NCBI RefSeq assembly: GCF_029589435.1
Contig: NZ_JARRAG010000002.1
Span: 1,922,001-1,986,000, forward strand
From: Paludisphaera mucosa
GTDB lineage: Bacteria; Planctomycetota; Planctomycetia; Isosphaerales; Isosphaeraceae
DNA: 64,000 nt
Direction: 5' to 3'
Below the pieces are notes generated by a model. It had not been told where the DNA came from. It searched no databases and worked only from the letters and a program-made list of their open reading frames with translations. Positions within the stretch are counted from its first letter, which is position 1. Every line of letters begins with the position of its first letter. The translations under genes and the position numbers were made by a program. Shown here piece after piece: positions 53,158 to 61,443 of this stretch.

Positions 53158-53775
53158 ATGGCGGTCAAGGTGCAGGTCGTCTTCTACAGCCTTTACACGC
53201 ACGTCTATCAGCTCGCCCAGGCCGTGGCCGAGGGGGCGAAGGAGGCGGGGGCCGAGGTGACGCTCGCGCAGGTGCCCGACATCCTGCCGGCCGACGTCCT
53301 GGAGAAGATGGGGGCCGTCGAGGCCAAGAAGTCGTTCGCCCACGTCCCCACCGCCGACCCCCACGCCCTGGCCGACGCCGACGCGATCATCCTGGGCTCG
53401 CCGACGCGCTACGGGGCCGCCGCGGCCTCGATGCAGGCGTTCCTCGACTCCACCGGCGGACTCTGGGGCAAGGGGGCGCTGATCGGCAAGGTCGGCGGGG
53501 CCTTCACCTCGACCGCCAGCCAGCACGGCGGCCAGGAGACGACGATCGTCGGCATGCACACGTTCTTGTATCACCAGGGGATGGTGGTCGTCGGCGTCCC
53601 CTACTCGGCGAAGGAGCTGCTGAACCTGGACGAGATCTCCGGCGGCACCCCCTACGGGGCCTCGACCATCGCCGGCCCCCGCGGCGAGCGCACGCCGACC
53701 GCGAACGAGCTGGCCATCGCGCGGTTCCAGGGCCGCCACACGGCCCAGATCGCCGCCAAGCTCGCGGCCGGCTGA
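53158..53775 (+). CDS. wrbA: NAD(P)H:quinone oxidoreductase, WrbA type
   Basis: A 205-residue flavodoxin-like protein. The N-terminal FMN phosphate loop is [20 protein letters not shown], then come [20 protein letters not shown] (flavin-contacting loop), [19 protein letters not shown] and the C-terminal [10 protein letters not shown] with YGASTIAG. These are the characteristic elements of type IV (WrbA) quinone reductases, which reduce quinones by two electrons and avoid semiquinone formation. The ATG at 53158 follows a GGAG-like AGGAG box. It is divergent from an HxlR regulator with an inverted repeat between, so it is probably induced by electrophiles or quinones. Confidence 0.96.
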   Translation: MAVKVQVVFYSLYTHVYQLAQAVAEGAKEAGAEVTLAQVPDILPADVLEKMGAVEAKKSFAHVPTADPHALADADAIILGSPTRYGAAAASMQAFLDSTGGLWGKGALIGKVGGAFTSTASQHGGQETTIVGMHTFLYHQGMVVVGVPYSAKELLNLDEISGGTPYGASTIAGPRGERTPTANELAIARFQGRHTAQIAAKLAAG

Positions 53776-53803
53776 GCCGTCCGGCTTTCGGGGTCGAGTT
53801 TCC

Positions 53804-56662
53804 TCATCGCCGGGCCCCCGCCCGGTCGCCGGCGGCCGGGCCCGGGGCGGCGGCGGGGAGTTCGAGCGTCTGGTCGAGCGTCGGCTTGCCGTTCAGGTCG
53901 GCCGCGCGGACGATCAGCGACGGCCCGGGGCGGCGGCCGGCGGGCGCGTCGAGCGTGTTGCGGGCGGCCGTCACGCGCAGCTCGCGGGCGTCGCGCGAAT
54001 GGCCCTCGCCCAGGACGATCCCCAGCAGCGGCCGGTCGCCGGCCTTGCCGTCCGAGCGGCCTGCGGCGACCCGCCTCAGGAACGGCTCGGTCCAGCGCAC
54101 GACGTTGTCCTCGACGATCGCCGACATGAACACGCGGCCCGCGTTCGCCTTGATGTGCGCGGGGTCGTGCGAGACGCCCAGGGACAGGCTCTCGCGGACG
54201 TCCTCGAACGTATTGCCGCGGACGACCATCCCCATCGCCGGGCAGTGCGACCACCCCCAGTGGATCGGCGACTCCGACGGGCAGGCCGACGCGGCGAGCC
54301 CCTGCGCGCCGCCGTAGAAACGGTTCCGCTCGACCACCGTGCCGAAGTGGTTGCCCGGCAGGATCAGGCCGTACGAGGTCGAACTGCCGCGGACGTCGAC
54401 CGTGTTGCCCGCGAACCGCAGCCCGCTGAAGCCGTCGACGATCGACACGAGCCCCGTCTCCTTGGGGATGGGGGCGTCGAGCAGGATCGTCGTCGCGTCG
54501 ATCGGCTGCGCGACGCGGCGGTAGGTCCCCGCGGCCGGGCCGGACAGGAGCGCCACGAACTGCCCGGCGCGGATCGGCTCGCCCTGGCGCTCGCCGATGC
54601 GGATCGCCAGGCCGTCGGGCGACACGGCCCGCGCCGCGCCCTCGTAGCCGACGCGGTACGCCTCGGTCAGCATGACCTCGGGCGCGTTGACGCGGGGCAC
54701 GCCGTCGCCGTCCATCTCGCCGACGCCCTCGATCACGTTGTCCTCGATCACGACGTTCCGCCCCGTCTGCGCCAGGGCGAGGAACCGCCAGAGCTTGCCC
54801 GAGGGCTCCGGCTTCACGCGGTTGCCGCGGATCAGCAGGTCGTGGACGTACCGCCCCGCGATCGCGGCCGGCGACATGGCCTTCGCCGGTGCGCCGCGGA
54901 ACGTGTTGTCGACGAACCGCCAGGGCCCGTTGAAGAACTCGATCGACCCTCCCAGGAGCTTACAGCCCTCGACGCGGCCGCCGTCGGCGTTGGTGAACCG
55001 CATCACCCGGAGGGCGTCGGTCCACTTGCCGGGATCGCCGCCGGCCGGGGCCTCGACGTCGAGACGCGCGAGGACGAGGCCCGACTTGCGGCCGAACGGG
55101 TTCGGGTCGCGGTCGTCGCTCGTGCCGATCACCGCCGGCCCGTAGCCGACCTTGTCGTCCCAGCGGACCGGCCCCTCGAAGCGGATCGCGAAGCCTTCGA
55201 GCGTCGTCCGCCCCTTGTGGATCTTGATCGCCGCCGTCCAGGGCGGCTCGCCCGCGGCTTGCGCGAAGACCAGCGTCGCCCCTCGCTCGGCCCTGAGCAC
55301 CACGGGCTTGTTCAGCGTCAAGGTCCGGCCCAGGCGATACGTCCCCGGCGCGAGGCTCACGACGCCCCCCTGCTCCACGAGCGCCTGGAGGTCGTCGCCC
55401 GGTTTGGCCTCGCGACGGGTCGCGTCGGGGGCGGGGATTCGCCTGTCGGGATCGCACGCGCCGCCGGGGAATCGCACGAACGTCGATCGGCCGTCCTTCG
55501 CGATCAACCGGAGCGTGAACGTGGCGTCGACCTCGTCGCGATAGGGCGGGAAGAAGAGGTCGAGCGTCCCGCTCGTCGCGCCCGGATTGACGATCAGCCC
55601 TTCGACCCCGGCCCACTCGGGCGAGGACTTCAGGCGGTCGTCGCCGGGAGGCTGGTAGAGCCATGCGCCGCGCACCGAATCGGTGAGCACCGCGGCGGCC
55701 GGCGGCGAGTTCGAGAGGCCCGTCAGGGCGACGTGGACGTCGCCGGCGCCGCCCGGATCCCGGCCGTCCTGCCCGAGCCATCGCGCCTGGGCCTTGACGA
55801 ACGCGACCGCCGGCGCGGCGACGTCGGGCGTCTTGCGTGCGGGGTCGAAGCGGCCGACGGCGACGGTCGCGCGGTCGCCCGTGTCGTTGGCGTAGAGGAT
55901 GCGGATCGCCAGCGGCTTGCCGGCGGCCAGGTCGCGGGCCGGTTGGAAGAAGAGATCCCCCTCGCCGGGCTTGGCGGGGTCGCCCCGGTACTCGCAGGCG
56001 GGGAGCATTTCGGGGTTGGCGTGGCTCTCCCACCTGGCCCCGCCGGGCCCGTCGATCCGGATGGCCTTGATCCCGGCCGACTTGGACACGCCCGCCAGGC
56101 GGAGGCGGACGTCCTGGATCCCGTCGGGCCCCACGCCCGGCCCCGCGCCGACGGCGTCGCGTCCGTCCTGGCCGAGCCAGGCGACCTTCATCGCCGCGGC
56201 CGCCGTGCGCAGGCCGGCGTCCATCTTGCGGCCCTGGATGACCTGCTTGTGCTCGCGGCCGTCGTCGTAGCGGATCGTCACGTCGTATTTGCGCGCCGTG
56301 CCGTCGCCGGGAGGCTCGATGTAGAGATCGGCGCGGGGAGATCCCTTCTCGCGCTTGAGCACGGCCTTCCACGCGAACGTGTCGGCGTTGAAGTTCCACT
56401 CCTGGCGCGGGCCGCCGATCGCCAGGAGCCCGACGAACGTCACCTCGCGGCGGGGGTCGAGGCCGGCGATCGCGAGGTGGACGTCCTGCACGTCGCTGGG
56501 CTCGATCCGGTTGTGCGGGCCGACGAAATCCATCCCATCCTGGCCGACCCAGCGGATCGAGGGCCCGCCCCGCCCCGCCCCGGCCTGCCCGAAGGCGGCG
56601 GCGGTCAGGAAGCAGCCCAGGCCCACGACGATCCCCGACCCCACCGCGCGTCGCACGTCCAT
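53804..56662 (-). CDS. Exported beta-helix protein with three LGQDG modules (paralogue of 12885-17816)
   Basis: 952 residues from the ATG at 56662 (GGGAGGG upstream); a signal peptide (GSGIVVGLGCFLTAAAFGQ) follows. Three modules start at about residues 37, 160 and 292 with VGQDGMDFVG, LGQDGRDAVG and LGQDGRDPGG, each followed by QDV(H/R) or GDVHVALTGL. Residues about 430-860 are a parallel beta-helix with pectate-lyase-like rungs (GTYRLGRTLTLNKPVVLRAE, VIEDNVIEGVGEMDGDG, FAGNTVDVRG). Block-by-block it lines up with the giant protein: AVLTDSVRGAWLY/AVLSDRHGAAWLY, GFAIRFEG/GFSIRFEG, EVMLTEAYRVGYEG/EIILTETYQPRFEG, VSPDGLAI/VSPDGFIV. The discoidin/malectin tail of the larger protein is missing. 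A glycan-processing or matrix role is inferred. Confidence 0.87.
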   Translation of the reverse strand: MDVRRAVGSGIVVGLGCFLTAAAFGQAGAGRGGPSIRWVGQDGMDFVGPHNRIEPSDVQDVHLAIAGLDPRREVTFVGLLAIGGPRQEWNFNADTFAWKAVLKREKGSPRADLYIEPPGDGTARKYDVTIRYDDGREHKQVIQGRKMDAGLRTAAAAMKVAWLGQDGRDAVGAGPGVGPDGIQDVRLRLAGVSKSAGIKAIRIDGPGGARWESHANPEMLPACEYRGDPAKPGEGDLFFQPARDLAAGKPLAIRILYANDTGDRATVAVGRFDPARKTPDVAAPAVAFVKAQARWLGQDGRDPGGAGDVHVALTGLSNSPPAAAVLTDSVRGAWLYQPPGDDRLKSSPEWAGVEGLIVNPGATSGTLDLFFPPYRDEVDATFTLRLIAKDGRSTFVRFPGGACDPDRRIPAPDATRREAKPGDDLQALVEQGGVVSLAPGTYRLGRTLTLNKPVVLRAERGATLVFAQAAGEPPWTAAIKIHKGRTTLEGFAIRFEGPVRWDDKVGYGPAVIGTSDDRDPNPFGRKSGLVLARLDVEAPAGGDPGKWTDALRVMRFTNADGGRVEGCKLLGGSIEFFNGPWRFVDNTFRGAPAKAMSPAAIAGRYVHDLLIRGNRVKPEPSGKLWRFLALAQTGRNVVIEDNVIEGVGEMDGDGVPRVNAPEVMLTEAYRVGYEGAARAVSPDGLAIRIGERQGEPIRAGQFVALLSGPAAGTYRRVAQPIDATTILLDAPIPKETGLVSIVDGFSGLRFAGNTVDVRGSSTSYGLILPGNHFGTVVERNRFYGGAQGLAASACPSESPIHWGWSHCPAMGMVVRGNTFEDVRESLSLGVSHDPAHIKANAGRVFMSAIVEDNVVRWTEPFLRRVAAGRSDGKAGDRPLLGIVLGEGHSRDARELRVTAARNTLDAPAGRRPGPSLIVRAADLNGKPTLDQTLELPAAAPGPAAGDRAGARR

Positions 56663-56808
56663 GCCTCGCCCTCCCTGCGACGGGACGATGCGCCGTCCCT
56701 CTCCTCGCCACGACCGTCCCGGGAGCTTATCAGGTGTCGCGGGCCGCGGGAACACTCCCGAGGAATCGCGCCCGTCCGGCGAGGGATGGGTTCGTCACGA
56801 CGCCGGCC

Positions 56809-57819
56809 TCAGCCCGCGACCTCGGCCTCGACGAGGGCGAACGGCGAGCGGGTCGGGACGACCCGGACGTTGGAGAAACCGGCGGCCTCCAGCATCGAGC
56901 GGAACTCCCCGGCGGTGCGCTCGCGGCCCCCGGTCATGACCATCATGTTCAGGTCGCCGAGGTGGCCGATCGTCGGCTCGTCGCCGTCGGGGAGGACGAC
57001 CTCGACGAGCAAGACATGAGCGCCCCGGGGCGCCGCCTTGCGGCAGTTCCTCAGGATGGCCGCCGCGCGACGGTCCTCCCAGTCGTGGAGGATCCACTTC
57101 AGCATGTAGAGGTCCCCGCCCGAGGGGACCGACTCGAAGAAGTCGCCCGGGACGACGTCGCAGCGGCCCGAAACGCCGCGCGATTTCAGCAGGTTCTTCG
57201 CCCCCGCCAGGCCGGCGGGCGTGTCGAAGAGGATCCCCTCCGCCTCGGGAGCGGACGCGAGGACGGCCGACAGGAACCCGCCGTTGCCGCCGCCGACGTC
57301 GGCGATCCGCCCGAACCGCGTGAAGTCGTACGCCTCGGTCGCCGCCGACTCGACGGCCGCGGAGCCGGCGGTCATGGCGTCGTTGAAGTCCGCCGACAGC
57401 TCGGGATGGCGGGCGTAATAGTCGAAGCAGGGCATGCCGAAGATGTGGTCGAAGGCCGTCTCGCCCGTCCTGACGCTGTGGGCCAGCTCGCCCCAGGCCC
57501 GGCGATGGTCGTCGGCCATCACCCCCAGGAAGAAGGATTTCATCGAGCCCGGGACGCCCGTTCGGAGCACCTGGCCGAACGACGTCAGGCCGTAGCGACC
57601 CTGGTCGGCATGCAAGACGCCGAGGCCGACGAGAGCCCGAAGGAGCCGCGCCAGCGAAGGCGCATCCGCGCCCAGGCTCTCGGCCAGCTGACCGGCCGAT
57701 CGAGGATGCTCCGCCAGATGGTCGGCGATCCCTAATTTCGCCGCGGCCAGCACGGCCTGCGATCCCCAGTATCCCGCGAGCACTTGAAACGCCCGGTCCT
57801 GCGGTGTGGGCTCGTCCAT
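56809..57819 (-). CDS. O-methyltransferase (dimerisation domain + SAM domain)
   Basis: A 336-residue SAM-dependent methyltransferase of the hydroxyneurosporene/acetylserotonin O-methyltransferase family. The N-terminal winged-helix dimerisation domain is AAKLGIADHLAEHPRSAGQL ... LLRALVGLGVLHADQGRYGL. The SAM domain has motif I IADVGGGNGGFLSAVLA at about residues 167-183, then LKWILHDWEDRRAAAILRNC, with the HDW catalytic-acid/base region, and GGRERTAGEFRSMLEAAGF. The family methylates small aromatic, polyketide or isoprenoid hydroxyls. The ATG at 57819 starts the homologous region; the frame continues upstream in non-coding character. The substrate is unknown. Confidence 0.92.
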   Translation of the reverse strand: MDEPTPQDRAFQVLAGYWGSQAVLAAAKLGIADHLAEHPRSAGQLAESLGADAPSLARLLRALVGLGVLHADQGRYGLTSFGQVLRTGVPGSMKSFFLGVMADDHRRAWGELAHSVRTGETAFDHIFGMPCFDYYARHPELSADFNDAMTAGSAAVESAATEAYDFTRFGRIADVGGGNGGFLSAVLASAPEAEGILFDTPAGLAGAKNLLKSRGVSGRCDVVPGDFFESVPSGGDLYMLKWILHDWEDRRAAAILRNCRKAAPRGAHVLLVEVVLPDGDEPTIGHLGDLNMMVMTGGRERTAGEFRSMLEAAGFSNVRVVPTRSPFALVEAEVAG

Positions 57820-57970
57820 TCTCGTCGAGTCTCCATGCGAGGAGTGATTCAGCCAAAACCATGCGGTGCCGGTCGCAGGGCGGCTTCGACCGGCCCTTCC
57901 GACCGGAAGGTTCCCTGATACCTGCTGAACGAGGCTTCTAGGAGACGAAGAAAAGCCCCGGACGGCGACG

Positions 57971-58000
57971 TTCATGGACGAAAAATCGCCGTGGTATAAT
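57971..58000 (+). promoter_or_regulatory. Extended -10 promoter for rarA
   Basis: TGGTATAAT, a perfect TATAAT with the TG extension, ends at 58000; TTCATG at 57971-57976, 18 bases upstream, is a weak -35. It decides the rarA start: a frame opening at 57974 would begin upstream of the promoter, so the ATG at 58040 is used. Confidence 0.65.
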
Positions 58001-58039
58001 GGACGGGTGGACATCGTAACGCCGGCGAAGGATGGGACC

Positions 58040-59380
58040 ATGCGTCGCGAATCGACGGGCTCGCTGTTTGGCGGATCGGACGAGCCGGACTGGGCCGAGG
58101 CGGCCGATCCGGGCCCGTCGGCCGACGCCCCGCTGGCCGAGCGGATGCGGCCGAGGACGCTGGACGAGTACGTCGGCCAGGAGCATCTCGTCGGCGAGGG
58201 CCGGCTGATCCGCCGCCTGGTGGAACGCGGCGGGCCGTTGCCTTCCTTGATCTTCTGGGGCGGCCCCGGCGCGGGCAAGACGACCCTGGCGAGGCTCGTG
58301 GCCGGCCCGAGCGGGGCGAAGTTCGTGCAGCTTTCGGCGGTCCTCTCGGGCGTGAAGGAGCTGCGCGAGGCCGTCGCCGAGGCCCGCGCCCGCCGCGCGC
58401 GGGGCGTCCGGACGGTCCTGTTCATCGACGAGATCCACCGTTACAACAAGGGCCAGCAGGACGCGTTGTTGCAAGCCGTCGAGGACGGCACGGTCATCCT
58501 GATCGGCGCGACGACCGAGAACCCCTCGTTCGAGATCAACTCGGCCCTTCTGTCGCGCTCGCGGGTCGCGACGCTGAACCCGCTGACGACCGCCGACGTC
58601 GCGACCATCCTCCGCCGGGCCCTCGACGACCCCGACCGCGGCCTCGGGTCGCTCCGGGCCGTCGTCGCCGAGGACGAGATCGCCCGCCTCGCCAACGCGT
58701 CCGGCGGCGACGCCCGAGTCGCCCTGACCGCCCTGGAGACGGCCGTCCTGGCGACCTCCCCCCTCGACGACGGCTCGCGCCCCGTCGAGCCCGAGACGCT
58801 CGTCGAGGCCCTCGGCCGCGCCCGCTACGCCTACGACAAGGGGGGCGAGGACCATTACAACCTGGCCTCGGCCCTGATCAAGAGCCTCCGCAACTCCGAC
58901 GCGGACGCGGCCCTGTACTGGCTCGCCCGCCTGATCGAGGGGGGGGCCGACCCGATCTTCATCGCCCGGCGGCTGTGCATTTCGGCGTCGGAGGACGTGG
59001 GGATGGCCGACCCGCAGGCGATCGTCCAGGCCTCGGCCGCCGCGCAGATCGTCCAGTTGATCGGCCTGCCCGAGGGCCTCTACCCGCTCAGCCAGGCGAC
59101 GATCTACCTGGCGAACGCCCCCAAGTCCAACGCCGTGAAACGCGCCTATTTCGCCGCCGCGGCCGACGCCGCCGCCACCGCGCGCGAGCCCGTCCCCCTG
59201 CACCTCCGCAACGCCGTCACCTCGCTGATGAAGGCCGCCGGATATTCGCAAGGATACCGATACGTCCACGACGACCCCGCCGCCCGCGACGAGATGCCCT
59301 GCCTCCCCGAATCCCTCCGCGGCCGGACCTATCTCGGCCCCGACGACCTGCCGGGGCGCGTGGCGCCGGGATCGACCTGA
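58040..59380 (+). CDS. rarA: Replication-associated recombination protein A (RarA/MgsA)
   Basis: About 446 residues from the ATG at 58040 (GAAGGA 7 bases upstream). The AAA+ core starts LAERMRPRTLDEYVGQEHL, with Walker A WGGPGAGKTT (Lys80), Walker B FIDEIHRYNKGQQD, sensor 1 IGATTENPSFEINSALLSR and sensor 2 GGDARVAL. The C-terminal MgsA domain is complete: YDKGGEDHYNLASALIKSLRNSD ... ARRLCISASEDVGMADP, and SNAVKRAYFAA. RarA acts at stalled replication forks with SSB and clamp-loader-like activity. The longer frame from 57974 is rejected because the promoter TATAAT lies inside it. Confidence 0.96.
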   Translation: MRRESTGSLFGGSDEPDWAEAADPGPSADAPLAERMRPRTLDEYVGQEHLVGEGRLIRRLVERGGPLPSLIFWGGPGAGKTTLARLVAGPSGAKFVQLSAVLSGVKELREAVAEARARRARGVRTVLFIDEIHRYNKGQQDALLQAVEDGTVILIGATTENPSFEINSALLSRSRVATLNPLTTADVATILRRALDDPDRGLGSLRAVVAEDEIARLANASGGDARVALTALETAVLATSPLDDGSRPVEPETLVEALGRARYAYDKGGEDHYNLASALIKSLRNSDADAALYWLARLIEGGADPIFIARRLCISASEDVGMADPQAIVQASAAAQIVQLIGLPEGLYPLSQATIYLANAPKSNAVKRAYFAAAADAAATAREPVPLHLRNAVTSLMKAAGYSQGYRYVHDDPAARDEMPCLPESLRGRTYLGPDDLPGRVAPGST

Positions 59381-59541
59381 TGCGAGCGCGACGACACGCG
59401 TCGAGTGGGGCCGAAAATGGCTGCACCGACGCGAATCCGTTTGACCGAACGGTCCGTTTCGGAGATCTTGATGCGTCGCCGGGCGGGGACGAACCCGCAC
59501 GGCGGATTCACTTCAGACCAGGCTTCGAGGGCGACGGCGCC

Positions 59542-60018
59542 ATGGCCGAGATCAAGGGGATCTTCCTCCTGGACGGGGTCGTCCTCGTCCCGAACGTGTC
59601 GCCCGACCGGCGTGCGACGACGGTGCGGATCGAGAAGCTCCGCGTGGTGGGAGGCGACCTGCCGGGGCCGCTCTCGGCGACGCGGACGGCGACGATCCAC
59701 ATCCCGTTCGAAGACGCGAAGGCCGGCGTCACGGTCCGCCAGGTGGTCCGGGGCTTCGCCCGCGTGAGCCCCGGCGCCCGGGGGGTGATCCTCGCCCAGC
59801 TCGGCGGGGCGACGCACCAGATCCCGATCCCCCCGCCCGGCTCGTCGGGGGAGGATCTCGTGTACGAGGCCGAGTCCACGATCCCCGCCGGCCGCATCTA
59901 TCTGGCGACGTTCTTCCTGCTGCTGGAACGCGACGCCGACCGCCCGGAGTTCGGCGGCGACCTCGCGATCGAGTCGCTGGACGTCGAGATCCTCGCCCCG
60001 ACGCCCCCGGACGCCTGA
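59542..60018 (+). CDS. Hypothetical beta-rich protein
   Basis: A 158-residue protein without a family that I recognise. The body has alternating hydrophobic strands (TVRIEKLRVVGGDL, ATIHIPFEDAKAGVTVRQVV, GVILAQLGGATHQIPIPPPG, IYLATFFLLLERD) and looks like a single beta-sandwich domain. No signal peptide. The ATG at 59542 is picked as the start of the coherent part; the frame is open far upstream inside rarA, where it is a shadow of that gene. It is followed after 192 bases by the DUF362 gene, and could be co-transcribed with rarA. Confidence 0.6.
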   Translation: MAEIKGIFLLDGVVLVPNVSPDRRATTVRIEKLRVVGGDLPGPLSATRTATIHIPFEDAKAGVTVRQVVRGFARVSPGARGVILAQLGGATHQIPIPPPGSSGEDLVYEAESTIPAGRIYLATFFLLLERDADRPEFGGDLAIESLDVEILAPTPPDA

Positions 60019-60210
60019 GCGTTCCGGGGGCTCGGCCGGATTTTCGGATGGACTTAGACTGATCGGTCGATTTATCCTGTTCGCAAGGACCGTCCCGGCC
60101 GCGCCGGCGACGGTCGCGCGTCTCCTCGGCCGCGTCGACGCCCCAGGGCGGCGGCGACCTTCCCGGCCCTTCTCCCGCACTTCTTTACCCGGACAAAGGA
60201 CGAGAGCCTG

Positions 60211-61443
60211 ATGAGCGACCGTTATCCTTGCGGCACGTTGAAGCGTCGTGGGTTCCTGGGTGCGGCGGCCGCGGCGGCGGCGACGCCCTGGTTCGCGGGC
60301 AAGTCGTCGCGCGCCGAGGGGCCCCAGGACGCCGCCGGCGCGACGCCCCACGGGCCGAAGCCGGAGAAGAGCAAGTTCGACCTGCCGGGCCTCTACCCCG
60401 GCCGCGTGGTCGAGGTCAAGAACGCGGCCATGATCAAGGAAGGCAAGAAGGACCGCGCCGCCATCAAGGCGAGCCTGGACAAGGGCCTGACGTCGCTCAC
60501 CGGCGCGGACGACGCGGTCGGGGCCTGGAAGACGTTCTTCGAGCCCGGCGACGTCGTCGGCATCAAGGTCGTCCCCAACGGCTTCCCGTACGCCTTCTCC
60601 TCGCACGAGCTGGTGCTGGAGACCATCGAGGGACTCAAGGCGGCCGGCGTGAAGACTAAGGACATCTTCGTCTACGAGCGGTTCCGCGGCGAGATGCAGG
60701 CGGCCGGCTACGACAAGATCCTCCCCGCCGACGTCCGTTGGGGCGGCCTGACCGCCGGCGACGCCCCCCAGATCGCGATGGAGTTCGACGGCTTCCGGGA
60801 CGACCCGATCGCCGGCTACGACCGCGACGCCTTCATCCAGATGGACCTCGTCCACTACGGCGACGACCCCAAGGACGACCGCCAGTACCGCTCGCACCTG
60901 GGCAAGCTCCTGACGAAGGTCGTCAACAAGGTCGTGGCGATCCCGTGCCTGAAGGACCACCGTTCGGCGGGCGTCACCGGCGCGCTCAAGAACATCAGCC
61001 ACGGCTCGGTCAACAACGTGGCGCGGTCGCACGCCAACAATTTCACCAACGCCTGCAACCAGTTCATCCCCCAGGTCGTCAGCCACCCGATCCTGAAGTC
61101 GAAGTTCGTCCTCCAGATCATGGACGGCGTGCGCGGCGTGTACCACGGCGGGCCGACCTCGGTGCAGAACGGCCGCTGGACGTGGGACAACAACGCCCTG
61201 CTGCTGGCGACCGACCCGGTGGCCCTCGACCGGATCGAGTGGAAGCTGATCGACGCCCGTCGCGCCGCGGCGAACCTGCCGCCGGTCGCCGCCTCGGGCA
61301 AGACGGCGCTCGACCCGGCCGGCATCGAGGGCTTCGACGTCCGCCAGCCCCAGCACATCGCCCTGGCGGGGACGCTCGGCCTGGGGACCTACCTCTTCGA
61401 AGGCAAGGGCCCGCTGATCAAGCACGACGTCGTCACGGTCTGA
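60211..61443 (+). CDS. DUF362 protein, twin-arginine exported
   Basis: A 410-residue protein with a twin-arginine signal (LKRRGFLGAAAAAAATPWFAG). The DUF362 domain fills the rest: GDVVGIKVVPNG, SSHELVLETIEGLKAAGVKTKDIFVYERF, LLTKVVNKVVAIPCLKDHRSAGVTGALKNISHGSV and MDGVRGVYHGGP. Many DUF362 proteins carry a C-terminal ferredoxin domain; this one has no Cys cluster. The function of the family is unknown. AAAGGA stands about 10 bases before the ATG. Its 3' end overlaps the convergent VWA gene by 11 bases. Confidence 0.88.
   Translation: MSDRYPCGTLKRRGFLGAAAAAAATPWFAGKSSRAEGPQDAAGATPHGPKPEKSKFDLPGLYPGRVVEVKNAAMIKEGKKDRAAIKASLDKGLTSLTGADDAVGAWKTFFEPGDVVGIKVVPNGFPYAFSSHELVLETIEGLKAAGVKTKDIFVYERFRGEMQAAGYDKILPADVRWGGLTAGDAPQIAMEFDGFRDDPIAGYDRDAFIQMDLVHYGDDPKDDRQYRSHLGKLLTKVVNKVVAIPCLKDHRSAGVTGALKNISHGSVNNVARSHANNFTNACNQFIPQVVSHPILKSKFVLQIMDGVRGVYHGGPTSVQNGRWTWDNNALLLATDPVALDRIEWKLIDARRAAANLPPVAASGKTALDPAGIEGFDVRQPQHIALAGTLGLGTYLFEGKGPLIKHDVVTV

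Noticed and set aside
57974-58039. Earlier ATG for rarA
   Set aside because: The extended -10 promoter TGGTATAAT at 57992-58000 lies inside this extension, and the extra residues are not part of the family.
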